Shown: positions 17,830-26,241 of the stretch, in pieces
Numbering within the stretch: position 1 is the first letter of the stretch
Layout of the letters: each line of letters starts with the position of its first letter
Assembly (NCBI RefSeq): GCF_009455635.1
Contig: NZ_QPER01000002.1
Span: forward strand, 3,410,001 to 3,474,000
Origin: Paraburkholderia agricolaris
Lineage (GTDB): Bacteria; Pseudomonadota; Gammaproteobacteria; Burkholderiales; Burkholderiaceae
Length of the DNA stretch: 64,000 nucleotides
Direction of reading: 5' to 3'
Translations under genes and position numbers: made by a program
Notes under the pieces: model-generated
Databases searched by the model: none
What the model saw: the letters and a program-made list of their open reading frames with translations, nothing else
What the model was told of the DNA's origin: nothing

Positions 17830-18183
17830 TCAGGCAGTCGGAATAAGCATGCCGGCAATCACCGTCGCACATCCAACGAATAACCCGCCGATGAACACAT
17901 TTGCGATGTCACCAAACCGGGCGTGCTGGAACATCATCCGGAAGCCTGCCCAGATGATGGAGATCGAGCAGATCACGCCACCTACGCCGAGCAGGGTCGT
18001 CTGGATCGTGCTCAGGAGCGTGTTGACCTGCGAGAGCTGCGCCCAGGCGGGAGACGTAACCAGCAATGCCACGCATGTGACAACCGCCCGCCGTGCCGCC
18101 CGCTCGCAGACACAATCCCAATCTGGAGGATTCGATCGACGCCGAACTTTTATCTGTAGTCCTGATTTCATGAAAAACTCCAT
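17830..18183 (-). CDS. virB2: VirB2-type major pilin
   Basis: A 117-residue prepilin. A long basic leader (residues 1-33) precedes a hydrophobic signal ending near TSPAWAQ. The mature part of about 68 residues has the two hydrophobic helices of VirB2/TrbC (LLSTIQTTLLGVGGVICSISIIWAGFRMM and VFIGGLFVGCATVIAGMLI) joined by a short polar loop. It lies between virB1 and virB3, as in standard VirB operons. The exact start is uncertain because a second ATG lies four codons in. Confidence 0.88.
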   Translation of the reverse strand: MEFFMKSGLQIKVRRRSNPPDWDCVCERAARRAVVTCVALLVTSPAWAQLSQVNTLLSTIQTTLLGVGGVICSISIIWAGFRMMFQHARFGDIANVFIGGLFVGCATVIAGMLIPTA

Positions 18184-18222
18184 TTCCTATTTGGAAGACT
18201 CTGCTTTGCCTGTCGCGACGGG

Positions 18223-18876
18223 CTAGAACACCACCGCACTACCGGCTGAATCGGTGTCCCGTCTACCAGGCAAGATCTCCCCCGGTTGTGCTATCGGATC
18301 TCCGGTCGTTCGCGGTCGAACCGGCGATGACGATTCCTTAGAATCTATTGGAACGACAGCAATTGGCGTAATGGGCGGCACGACGACAGGTGCTGACGGC
18401 AGCGCAGAAATCCGGGCGTTATTCACCACGCGCTGCACATAGCCGGTTCGATACCCCCTAGAGAAATTTCCGCTCGCATAGCAGGACAGGCTCGCGTGCA
18501 GCGCAGACTGTGAGTTGGCCCCGGTATCGGTCTGCGCGCGTCGCGCTGACTCGAAACACCCCTGCAGAATCGCGGCGCCCGCGGCCAGGTTTCGGCAAGG
18601 ATCGAACGCACTCCGCTCGTTCAGCCCGTACGCGTACCAGTTCTCAAGGTTCACCTGTGCGAGCCCGACGCTAAAGTTCCAGCCAGCGGAAGAGAGTGCA
18701 TGCGCTGTCGCCACCGCTTCGTTCAGGCTCGCCGGCTGCCGCACGAGCCGACCATTCATAACGCCGATCGCGTACGGATTGAAGCCAGACTCTGTCCGTA
18801 CGATCGCCGCCATCGTGACCGGTGAGACATGAGGTGCGCACTGCTGCGCCAGCGCAATGAAGTCCAGTGGCATCAT
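18223..18876 (-). CDS. virB1: VirB1-type lytic transglycosylase
   Basis: VirB1 opens the peptidoglycan for the secretion channel. The 217-residue protein carries the SLT fold: catalytic glutamate E29 in IVRTESGFNPYAIG, then SVGLAQVNLENW and DPCRNLAAGAAIL, and ALSCYASGNFSRG. The C-terminal 60 residues are a disordered proline/serine-rich tail, as in Agrobacterium VirB1. No classical signal peptide is visible at this start. The ATG at 18,876 overlaps the previous stop by one base (TGATG), ruling out the longer frame. Confidence 0.9.
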   Translation of the reverse strand: MMPLDFIALAQQCAPHVSPVTMAAIVRTESGFNPYAIGVMNGRLVRQPASLNEAVATAHALSSAGWNFSVGLAQVNLENWYAYGLNERSAFDPCRNLAAGAAILQGCFESARRAQTDTGANSQSALHASLSCYASGNFSRGYRTGYVQRVVNNARISALPSAPVVVPPITPIAVVPIDSKESSSPVRPRTTGDPIAQPGEILPGRRDTDSAGSAVVF

Positions 18877-19472
18877 CACTGCCCTCCGCCGCCGAAACTG
18901 TTTTGCTGTCCGGCCTTCTGCAGAAACAGCGTGGCAGATTGCGACGGATCGTAAGGCACCTGTGTACTGCCAGCAGCATAGAATTCGGTGATCGTCGGCC
19001 CTGCTCCGCCTACGTCCCACCAGACACGCGTATAGAGCTGGTTGTCGATATCAAGACTGATTGCCCCGGCGGAGCGGCATAGCAGCTCGCTCTGCTCGGG
19101 ACCACCCCAGTACAGCAGATCCTCCCGACAGTAACCGCTGCTCGCAAATGTGTTGGATCCAAACGTCCCTTGCGAGCCGCCCGCACCGAAATCACAGGTC
19201 GGGAAAGGATCGCCGTGACGCAGTGCGCTCCATAACTTCTCGATCGGCGGCACACACGCGCTGTACTGTTCGGGGCCTCCCGGATTGGAGAGACACAGAA
19301 GCACCTTGCAGCCCCAGTCATCTGCATGGGCCATACCGGGCGCGAGAATCGAGGTACCGGCGAACAGCGCCAAAGCTAACGACCACCGGCGCACGCAGCC
19401 ATCCGTCGTTCGCGGCCACCACGCGTCTGCCATCAACCAAAACCGCTTCATGATTCGCTTCCTTTTATCCAT
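18876..19472 (-). CDS. Secreted cysteine-rich T4SS-associated protein
   Basis: A protein of about 198 residues at the head of the virB run. Residues 1-50 hold a long basic leader and a hydrophobic signal (SLALALFAGTSILAPGMAHA), cleaved after AHA. The mature part starts DDWGCKVLLCLSNPGGPEQYSACVPPIEKLW and has six or more cysteines (also PTCDFG, SGYCRED, LLCRSAG), suggesting periplasmic disulfides. I recall similar proteins only as hypothetical conjugal transfer proteins near virB1 in beta- and gamma-proteobacterial elements. The role is unknown. An ATG 21 bases later (19,451) is an alternative start. Confidence 0.75.
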   Translation of the reverse strand: MDKRKRIMKRFWLMADAWWPRTTDGCVRRWSLALALFAGTSILAPGMAHADDWGCKVLLCLSNPGGPEQYSACVPPIEKLWSALRHGDPFPTCDFGAGGSQGTFGSNTFASSGYCREDLLYWGGPEQSELLCRSAGAISLDIDNQLYTRVWWDVGGAGPTITEFYAAGSTQVPYDPSQSATLFLQKAGQQNSFGGGGQ

Positions 19473-19501
19473 GCCACACCGACGTATGGAAGAGGACGTG
19501 C

Positions 19502-19542
19502 GAAAAAGGAACCCGCGGCGCCGGGAGGCTGACCGCGGGCTC
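19502..19542 (-). terminator. Rho-independent terminator / possible attenuator ahead of the virB run
   Basis: Reading leftward, GAGCCCGCGG (19,542-19,533) pairs with CCGCGGGTTC (19,518-19,509) with one G-U pair, then CTTTTT follows. It ends transcription from the AlpA-side genes or acts as a leader attenuator, since it lies only 30 bases before the first virB-operon start. A consensus-like TTGACA lies upstream on the same strand (19,690-19,695), without a clear -10 box. Confidence 0.7.
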
Positions 19543-19784
19543 AAGGGGGATCAGTCGAAAATACAAAGGCTGCCAACGCAGCCTAAGGTAGTGACACGGG
19601 CTCCATGCACGCATCCATCAATACGTCGGGGCCGCTTACGCGTACTCGGTCGTGCCCATTCGTAAATCGGCACGTTGACCGGAACAGATTGTCAAACTAA
19701 CGGGCGAAGCATCAACGTCGACACGCGCGGTGAATTGCACGCGTGATCGGCCCGCTTTCCAGCGACTCATTCCATTGCTATACC

Positions 19785-20069
19785 TTACGGCATCTTCGCC
19801 AGCACACTCGCCAATGCCTGCTTGGCCGAGGCAAGTTCAACCTCGTACCTGCACCAAGGATTCCTTGGAATCTTGAGCCGACGACAGACGACTTCACGCC
19901 CCGCGCGCCATAGATACACCATGCGCAGCAGGTCCCGTTGATGCGCCGCAAGTCTCTGCCACGCCCGTTCGATGCGACCGGCATCAATCGCGTCATAGGA
20001 GCCCCGCGTCGCATTCGCCCAGTTGTCGAGCCTGGCGTCGAGCGAAGGCTGTGTCCGCTGCTCAGGCAT
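19785..20069 (-). CDS. Small HTH-like protein, sigma-region-4 or Q-like
   Basis: A 94-residue protein. The start at 20,069 overlaps the alpA-like gene by eight bases and has GAGG seven bases upstream; the longer frame overlaps far too much. The pattern WQRLAAHQRDLLRMVYLWRAGREVVCRRLKIPRN (residues 36-69) resembles the DNA-binding region of phage Q-like antiterminators or sigma region 4, with a conserved CRRL turn. The tail ELASAKQALASVLAKM is a helix. Coupling to an AlpA-like gene suggests control of ICE transcription, perhaps antitermination at the hairpin downstream; that is inference. Confidence 0.6.
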   Translation of the reverse strand: MPEQRTQPSLDARLDNWANATRGSYDAIDAGRIERAWQRLAAHQRDLLRMVYLWRAGREVVCRRLKIPRNPWCRYEVELASAKQALASVLAKMP

Positions 20070-20343
20070 CGCGTGCCTCGTCATCAAGACACGGAACGCG
20101 ATAGCCAGCGGGGTTCTGGAGAAATAGTTCGATATCCGACGCGCGCCAGCCAACAGCGCGCTCACCGAGACGGATCGGGCGCGGGAAGGTTCCTTCCTGC
20201 ATCCGTTGATAGATGGTCGAGCGCTTCAGGCCGACTTCCCGTTCGACCTGGCTGCGTCGCAATATCGCCCCGGTCCCTCGCAATTGAACTGTCACACCAA
20301 CCTCCCGCCGCTCTGCCTGAATGATTTGCTGCACAGGTCCCAT
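20062..20343 (-). CDS. AlpA-family regulator / candidate excisionase
   Basis: A 93-residue protein with a MerR-like winged helix at about residues 25-78: ILRRSQVEREVGLKRSTIYQRMQEGTFPRPIRLGERAVGWRASDIELFL. This is the typical AlpA signature (first residues of the wing, then xFPxPxxLG and the W-x-x-x-[ED]-[IV]). AlpA proteins activate integrase genes or act as recombination directionality factors for P4-type integrases. The matching integrase is about 9.5 kb to the right, so a role in excision is plausible but unproven. Confidence 0.85.
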   Translation of the reverse strand: MGPVQQIIQAERREVGVTVQLRGTGAILRRSQVEREVGLKRSTIYQRMQEGTFPRPIRLGERAVGWRASDIELFLQNPAGYRVPCLDDEARDA

Positions 20344-20410
20344 CTAATCAGCAGATTGAACTGACGGACAATTCCGTCATGTCGTCGGAATGTCCCGTCG
20401 GGAGATGAAC

Positions 20411-20947
20411 TCAGCGATGACGACCGTCTGTCTCGTTTACCGAATCCGGCCGCAGTGCGGCCGCAAAGGTCTGGCCGCTTCGAGAGGCTTCACCGTTAGC
20501 CTGCCCTTTAAGGCCAAGCTTCTCGTCGATGGCGCGTGCAACTGTAGAAGACTTTGGCGGACGCTCCGGATCCCATACCGACCAATGCTCCCGCATCACG
20601 TCGAATAAAGCCTCGAGTGTCCGCGTCAGGTGAGGAAGACGGACGGTTGCGCCGCTCTCGTGCGCGGAGGCAAGCACTGGTTCCCCGGCCGAACTCGTGG
20701 TATCGGTCATAGGCGACCTCTCCAGTTTTCGCTCAAGGTGTGAAGACCACACATGATGCATGACCGCTGTTCTGGCAATCGCGAGTTCCAGCAACTGGAT
20801 ACGTCGATCGCGTCCTCTCAGCCGTGCCGTCAGGCGAGCAATCAACGCCTGTGATTCTTCGGTTCGTCGTCGCCAGTGTTCCAGCTCCTGCTGCGCATCA
20901 GTTTCGTACAATGGTTGGTCCGAATTGTCGTCAGTCGATTCGCACAT
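20411..20947 (-). CDS. Unknown ICE protein with coiled coil
   Basis: I do not recognise a named family. The 178-residue protein has a predicted coiled coil at residues 18-65 (heptad-rich, QELEHWRRRTEESQALIARL). A second helical block follows at about 108-150 with LPHLTRTLEALFDVMREHW and PKSSTVARAIDEKLGLK, which could be a DNA- or protein-binding module. An internal ATG at residue 79 would give a shorter product containing only the second block. It reads leftward ahead of the alpA-like gene, separated by 67 bases. Confidence 0.6.
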   Translation of the reverse strand: MCESTDDNSDQPLYETDAQQELEHWRRRTEESQALIARLTARLRGRDRRIQLLELAIARTAVMHHVWSSHLERKLERSPMTDTTSSAGEPVLASAHESGATVRLPHLTRTLEALFDVMREHWSVWDPERPPKSSTVARAIDEKLGLKGQANGEASRSGQTFAAALRPDSVNETDGRHR

Positions 20948-21433
20948 GTAGCTTACCCATCATCTCCGCGTGTGACCCCCGATGTCGACGCGGAGTTAGC
21001 CCTCGATACAGGTCGGTCGGATGGTCTTAGTTTGTTATCCTCATGACATATCTCGACCTAGCTAATTTTTCCTAATCCATCCGACACTTAGCCCCGAAGG
21101 AAGGTTCACCCCCCAGTTCCATAAAGATTCACCGAAGCACAGAGAATTTATCTGTCTAATGCAACGCTTACACGCATCTTCCTGCACTGTTCATATCAGG
21201 GTATCCTCGTGACAAATCCACTGTCTCCAACGGGCAAGCAAAACGCAACGACTGTTGGCGGGGTTGCGCACTCCCATTCGATCCGATCAGACAACTGGCC
21301 GTCGCAGTAGACACTATTCCCCAACCCAAGCGAAAGCAATGCCGAAATTAGGTGGAGTCCTGATAACTAACTCTGAGTACTTTTTCAATAACCAGAGAGA
21401 GCGGAAAATAATGCGCGTCGATTGATTGACTGC
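20948..21433. other. Intergenic region without gene
   Basis: About 490 bases between the coiled-coil gene and the porin remnant. It is AT-richer than its surroundings near 21,030-21,080, which probably includes the promoter of the leftward transfer genes. I see no reading frame, tRNA or clear repeat in it. Confidence 0.4.
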
Positions 21434-22526
21434 TCAGAACGAATGCCTCATCCGACCCGTAAGTTCGATTGCGTATTCGAAGTCGACGGCGTGAAGCCAT
21501 AACCGATCACCGCATTCACACCATTCGCCGCCCGTAGATAGTCGCCTGAGATATCAAGGTCGGAGCGTTTGAATGACAGGTAATGTAAACCAAGCGAACC
21601 CTGATTCCAGCGATTTCCTTCGAAGCTCGTATGTTGGTAGCTGCCTTACAGCATGCCTGCGGGCGCGACCTTACGACGCCTCTGCTTCATAGACGTGCAT
21701 ATGCGACCGTCTGCTCGAGGCCCTTGATGGTCGTGTAGGTGAAGTCGCCGCTTCGCAAGAGGTTGCAAATCGTATAAGCCGCGTCCATCGCGAAAGTACC
21801 TTGCTTGTCGACGGGAAAAGACGACTCTTTGTACAGGTCGGTCACCGCGCTGGCTGCCGGATCGACGGCATCGGTCGGCTGTCCGAGGAATGTTGTGATG
21901 CCGATCATCGCGTAAGGATCGAACGCATTGACAACGTAGGGATTGTTCAATTTGGTATAAGCCGCCCCCATTTTGAATGCCACTTGTTCATAGCGCGCGC
22001 CCACATCCCACGCGCTCTTCTGATGGAAGTCGCCCACGGTGTTACCGAACGAATGCATACCGCCGAACGAAAAACCCGAAAAATCGTTCGACATGTGCTT
22101 GATCGAGTTCGGCGGCCGGTCACCATTCATCCAGTCGCCCCCCCGATGGATCGTATATCCGCTTGCCGAGGCAAAGATGTTGCAGACCGAGACGAATTCA
22201 TTTTTCATGTCGAGCTGGTTCCCCAGCGTGACCGTACCCAATTGGCTGCTTTTCACCCCGACATAATTCGGCCGTCCAAATTCCGCACCGCCGAATGCAT
22301 ATTAGCCGTTACCCAAGCGGAAACTCGATTCGAGCACGAACACCGCCTGCAATCCGCCGCCGAAATCCTCGACGCCTTTGAAGCCGATTCTGTTACCGTA
22401 AGAGATGCCATAGTCGAATTTGTGTTGATGTGCGCCGCCGGCATTGTTCACATACGTAATCCCCGTGTCCAGAATGCCGTATAGCGTAGTGCTGCAATGA
22501 AAATACACCCCGCCGGACAATCGCAT
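21434..22526 (-). pseudogene. Gram-negative porin remnant (Burkholderia type)
   Basis: Successive pieces match a 16-strand trimeric porin: TLYGILDTGITYVNNAGG and RIGFKGVEDFGGGLQAVFVLESSF at the N-side, GTVTLGNQLD, ARYEQVAFKMGAAYTKLN in the middle, and LDISGDYLRAANGVNAVIGY near the end. The gene is broken: an in-frame TAA interrupts it at 22,302-22,304, further stops follow at 21,687, and one base is lost before the final MRHSF terminus (TGA at 21,434-21,436). The signal peptide is missing or scrambled. It cannot make a full porin. It marks decay in the cargo zone. Confidence 0.85.
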
Positions 22527-22776
22527 CTATGCCACTCGCCGCTGCAGATGTCGCGATATCACAATACACGCAGCGAAAACATCCCAGTCTCGCACCGGTA
22601 ACCAACGAAGGTAGTCAATGCGCCGGTGATTGGCTCGAGTCGGCTGCCAGGTCCGGAAGATGGGCGGCTCCTCACCACTTGCAATGCCCGCCTCATCACG
22701 AACTTACCTTGTCGTCACGGAAGAAACATTGAGAACTGAAGATTGGCCGCCGTAAAGCAGACCTTCAGGGCAGCAT

Positions 22777-25700
22777 CTATGCATCAAGCTCAACTTCACT
22801 CGTCGGAACGGCTTGGCAAGCGAAGCACATTCCGGGCTCCTCGGGTCCATCGCCTGCCATGTGAGCCACGCTGCCCGATATCACTCGCACTGCGCAACTC
22901 TCGCACTGCCCTACTCGACAACCGCTAGCCAACTGGACTTGATTGCTCTCGCCGAGAGCGAGAAGGCTCCCACTTGCAGCAGACCACTCCGCCACTTTCC
23001 CAGAGCGTTTGAAGTGAACTAAGAACTTTCGATCGTCCGTCAAGTTCGGGGTAGACGGAGACCTGAAAGCCTCCTTGAAGATGTCAAACGGGGGTACCCC
23101 CCTTGATACAAGTTGATCGGTGATACTTGCCATCATCGGCTCCGGCCCACAAAAGTAGAAGCGCGCCCTGGCTCGGATGAGTTCGTCGCTCACGACATCG
23201 GCAGTCATTCGTCCAGTGCGAAACTCATGCGATCCCACCTGAGGCGCTTCATCATAGAAGTTGCAGACGGTAAGAGTCGGGAGGACCGCCGACAGCTGCT
23301 CGATCCGCTCGGCGTACGCATGAGAATGCCGGCTTCGATTCGCGTAAAAAAGATAGACGCTTGGAGGTTGATCCGCATCGACAAGAGTTTCAAGGTACGA
23401 GATAAATGGGGTGATACCGATACCGCCGGCAAATAGAACAACTGGCTGCCGGGTGTGCTCCGGAATCACAAACACTCCACCCGGCGCTTTCACGAATACA
23501 GAATGCCCGACCTCCAGCGCTCGATGAATATGTGCCGAGACCTTCCCTTCGAACGCTTCCCCCGCCTTAGAGGTGCCGCGCACATGCCGAACAGAGATTG
23601 CATAGCTTGTCCTCTCGGACACCCGAGCTGAGCCCACCAACGAATAAGATCTTGTTGCTTCTCCAAGGCTCGGGAATTGCACCGTTATGTGTTGCCCAGG
23701 TAGAAAATCGGGGACCGCGCCTCCATCCAAGCTCTGCATGCAGACAGTTCGAACTCCCTCAGCCTCTTCATCCAGCGAGAGGACACGAAACTCTCGGAAT
23801 CCCTTCCATCCCCTCGGCCCCGCAGTTTGATCGATCTCGACATTGCAGCGAGTAGAGCGCAATGGTGAAGAGCCGCTAATCGGGTCAAGCCTTCTAGCAC
23901 TCACGAGGTTGCTGAAGTTCGAGCTGCGGGGGCCGTCGATCGGAATCTCAGCCATACCGAGATCGTTGCATGCCTGCCACCAGCCAAACTCTGCCACCAG
24001 AACATCAGCAGCCATCTCAGCAACCACCTTGGCTCGAAATCGCGCGGTACCCTCTGCGGTACTGAGCCGCACCCAGTCTCCGTCCTCCACGCCCTTTGCT
24101 TCTGCGAGTGCGCTACCCATTTCAACCATCGGGTAGGGAGCGCGCTTGCGCAATGATGCAATGTTGCGATGCTGGCTGTGGCAGTAGTAGCCACTTTTGG
24201 CAGAAGTCAGAATATAGGGAAAGAGATCGCGATACTCACGACCGAGAGGCGTTCGAGGGCTCGCATCAGCATAGCTTGGAAGAGGACTTTGCCCTGCAAG
24301 AAGTAGCTTTTCGGAATAAAGCTCTACTCGACCGGTCTGCGTAGAAAACCCTCGATGGCCACCGTCAGATTTGGGGAAGGCATATTTTTTCTCGCGTTGT
24401 TGAATTGGAATGCGGAGGCCTCCTGGGTGACGCCTCAGTCCGGCGACGTCAAGCCCCAGAGGCTCGAGCATGTAGTTCCAGCCAGAGACAATGTCACCCT
24501 CGAAGAACTCACTGCCTAGTCCGAGCTCTCTAGCCAAGTCCAAGGCGATCTGATAGTCGGGCCTGCTTTCGCCCCGCGGCGAAATCAGTCTTGGGCGTAC
24601 CTGAATGTGTTCCACCGCATCTTCACTAATCTCGAAGCCAACTCGTAGTGCCTCGCGCTCAGCAAGGCTGCATGCTGGGAGGAGCATATCGGCGTACCGT
24701 GACGCCGGGGTTTCAAACAGATCACAATGAACATAAAGCTCAAGTTCACGCAGAGCGGCACTAAGTCGCTGGGGATCTACGTTGGAAGTATGAGCGGTGA
24801 GGCCAAAGCTCAAAAGGCATCGCACCTTGTACTCGCTATGTCCAAGTAGCGAGTCACAAAGACTGGGTATGCTAACAACACCTTTGGACGCCGGGCCCAA
24901 TGGCCGTGTCGAAAGTCCCAAAGCCTTGCTACGCTGCTCCGCCGATACGTACGCGCGGTAATCTTCGACCCGGTTGACGGGATGTGTCTCGAGGATCCAG
25001 TTAGCCCCCCTTTTATCGAAAGCGCCAGTTAAGGCGTACATCGTTCCAATTGCACGGGCTGTCATGGTCGCGTCCGCATGCTGCCCCACACCCGACCATG
25101 CGTAGTGAGAGATGCGTTTACCTGGCATCAACAACGCTGCGGCGCGGATCAAATCGCTGGCGGGAACGCCAGTGATTTCTTCGACCTTCTCAGGTGAATA
25201 CTCAGCAATCGCATCCTTGAAGTGCATGAGGGCTGGTTTGCATTCAACTTCATCGCCGCCAGCACTACTGAGCAGGAAAGTGTAAGTACCCTCCACCGCT
25301 GATTGAATCCCGTCTATTCCAGGTCCCGCACTAGCAAAGTCGGCCTCCCCTGTCTCCAGGTTCCACACAACGTGTCGGTTTTCGGTCGCTGCAGGAGAGA
25401 AGTCTTGTTCGCGCAAGAATCTCCCGTTGTCTGATCGAACCAGTAGAGGGGCGTTCGTCCACCGACGGACAAACTCGACATCGAAGTTGCCGACACTCAG
25501 CATCTCTCTGGCGATACCCATAGCCAGCGCTGCGTCGGTGCCTGGTCGTACGCGAAGCCAGACATCCGCTTGCAGAGCCAGTTGCGTTGGTCGCGGGTCG
25601 ACCACGATTAGCTTGGCTCCGTCTCTACGTCCCTGACCGATGGCATCTGCTTGGGCGAGCCATGTGCTGGTTGGATTGTTACCCCAGAGAAGTATCACCT

Positions 25701-26241
25701 CAGCATTCCGATGATCTCCAGGTGGAGTCGGGCAACCGAAAGTGAAGACATTGGCGTCGTCTTTGTGCCAGTTGCACACTTCCGTGGTGCCTAGGAAGTT
25801 TGGGGTACCAAACTTCTGTGCCAGCCGCTTCACCCACTCAAAGCTGTCGCACATCGATCCGCTTGGGGTTGTAGATCCCACGACTAGTGATTCCGCACCA
25901 CTCTCGCTCCGGAAGCGCTGCAACTTTTCTGCGATCTCGGAAAGAGCTTCGTCCCATGTGATCCTTTCCCACCCCGGTGAACTTGCCCCCTTGGGTGTCG
26001 TCCTTCGCATAGGAAACTGAAGACGATCTGGGTGATGAGCGATCTCGGGAACCGCTTTCCCTTTCATGCATACGGCCTTGCCGTTCGGGTGCGCAGGATC
26101 AGCACGCACTTTCAAAAGGGTGTCATCCGCGACTGTATAGATTGCTCCGCACCGCGAGACACATATAGAACAGAAGCCGCGGTGATCCTGAGCGTTCTTT
26201 GTCACCATCTCGCTTCCCTCGGCAGAGTTTTGGCTAGTCAT
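22777..26241 (-). CDS. Molybdopterin oxidoreductase fused to FAD/NAD reductase and [2Fe-2S] ferredoxin
   Basis: A 1,154-residue cytoplasmic fusion with no Tat signal. Residues 20-60 bind a [4Fe-4S] cluster (C24, C27, C31, C58 in CSICVSRCG ... VCMKG). Residues about 60-790 are a DMSO-reductase-family bis-MGD domain; C156 in TTEVCNWHKDD is the likely Mo ligand. From about 815 follows a ferredoxin-reductase module: RSYSLVG (FAD) near 862, GGIGITPF (NAD) near 937, and a plant-type [2Fe-2S] domain (CRVGQCESC near 1,105, last Cys near 1,139). Electrons could pass NAD(P)H-FAD-2Fe2S-4Fe4S-Mo in one chain, or the reverse. The start at 26,241 overlaps the MFS stop by eight bases. Substrate unknown. Confidence 0.9.
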   Translation of the reverse strand: MTSQNSAEGSEMVTKNAQDHRGFCSICVSRCGAIYTVADDTLLKVRADPAHPNGKAVCMKGKAVPEIAHHPDRLQFPMRRTTPKGASSPGWERITWDEALSEIAEKLQRFRSESGAESLVVGSTTPSGSMCDSFEWVKRLAQKFGTPNFLGTTEVCNWHKDDANVFTFGCPTPPGDHRNAEVILLWGNNPTSTWLAQADAIGQGRRDGAKLIVVDPRPTQLALQADVWLRVRPGTDAALAMGIAREMLSVGNFDVEFVRRWTNAPLLVRSDNGRFLREQDFSPAATENRHVVWNLETGEADFASAGPGIDGIQSAVEGTYTFLLSSAGGDEVECKPALMHFKDAIAEYSPEKVEEITGVPASDLIRAAALLMPGKRISHYAWSGVGQHADATMTARAIGTMYALTGAFDKRGANWILETHPVNRVEDYRAYVSAEQRSKALGLSTRPLGPASKGVVSIPSLCDSLLGHSEYKVRCLLSFGLTAHTSNVDPQRLSAALRELELYVHCDLFETPASRYADMLLPACSLAEREALRVGFEISEDAVEHIQVRPRLISPRGESRPDYQIALDLARELGLGSEFFEGDIVSGWNYMLEPLGLDVAGLRRHPGGLRIPIQQREKKYAFPKSDGGHRGFSTQTGRVELYSEKLLLAGQSPLPSYADASPRTPLGREYRDLFPYILTSAKSGYYCHSQHRNIASLRKRAPYPMVEMGSALAEAKGVEDGDWVRLSTAEGTARFRAKVVAEMAADVLVAEFGWWQACNDLGMAEIPIDGPRSSNFSNLVSARRLDPISGSSPLRSTRCNVEIDQTAGPRGWKGFREFRVLSLDEEAEGVRTVCMQSLDGGAVPDFLPGQHITVQFPSLGEATRSYSLVGSARVSERTSYAISVRHVRGTSKAGEAFEGKVSAHIHRALEVGHSVFVKAPGGVFVIPEHTRQPVVLFAGGIGITPFISYLETLVDADQPPSVYLFYANRSRHSHAYAERIEQLSAVLPTLTVCNFYDEAPQVGSHEFRTGRMTADVVSDELIRARARFYFCGPEPMMASITDQLVSRGVPPFDIFKEAFRSPSTPNLTDDRKFLVHFKRSGKVAEWSAASGSLLALGESNQVQLASGCRVGQCESCAVRVISGSVAHMAGDGPEEPGMCFACQAVPTSEVELDA

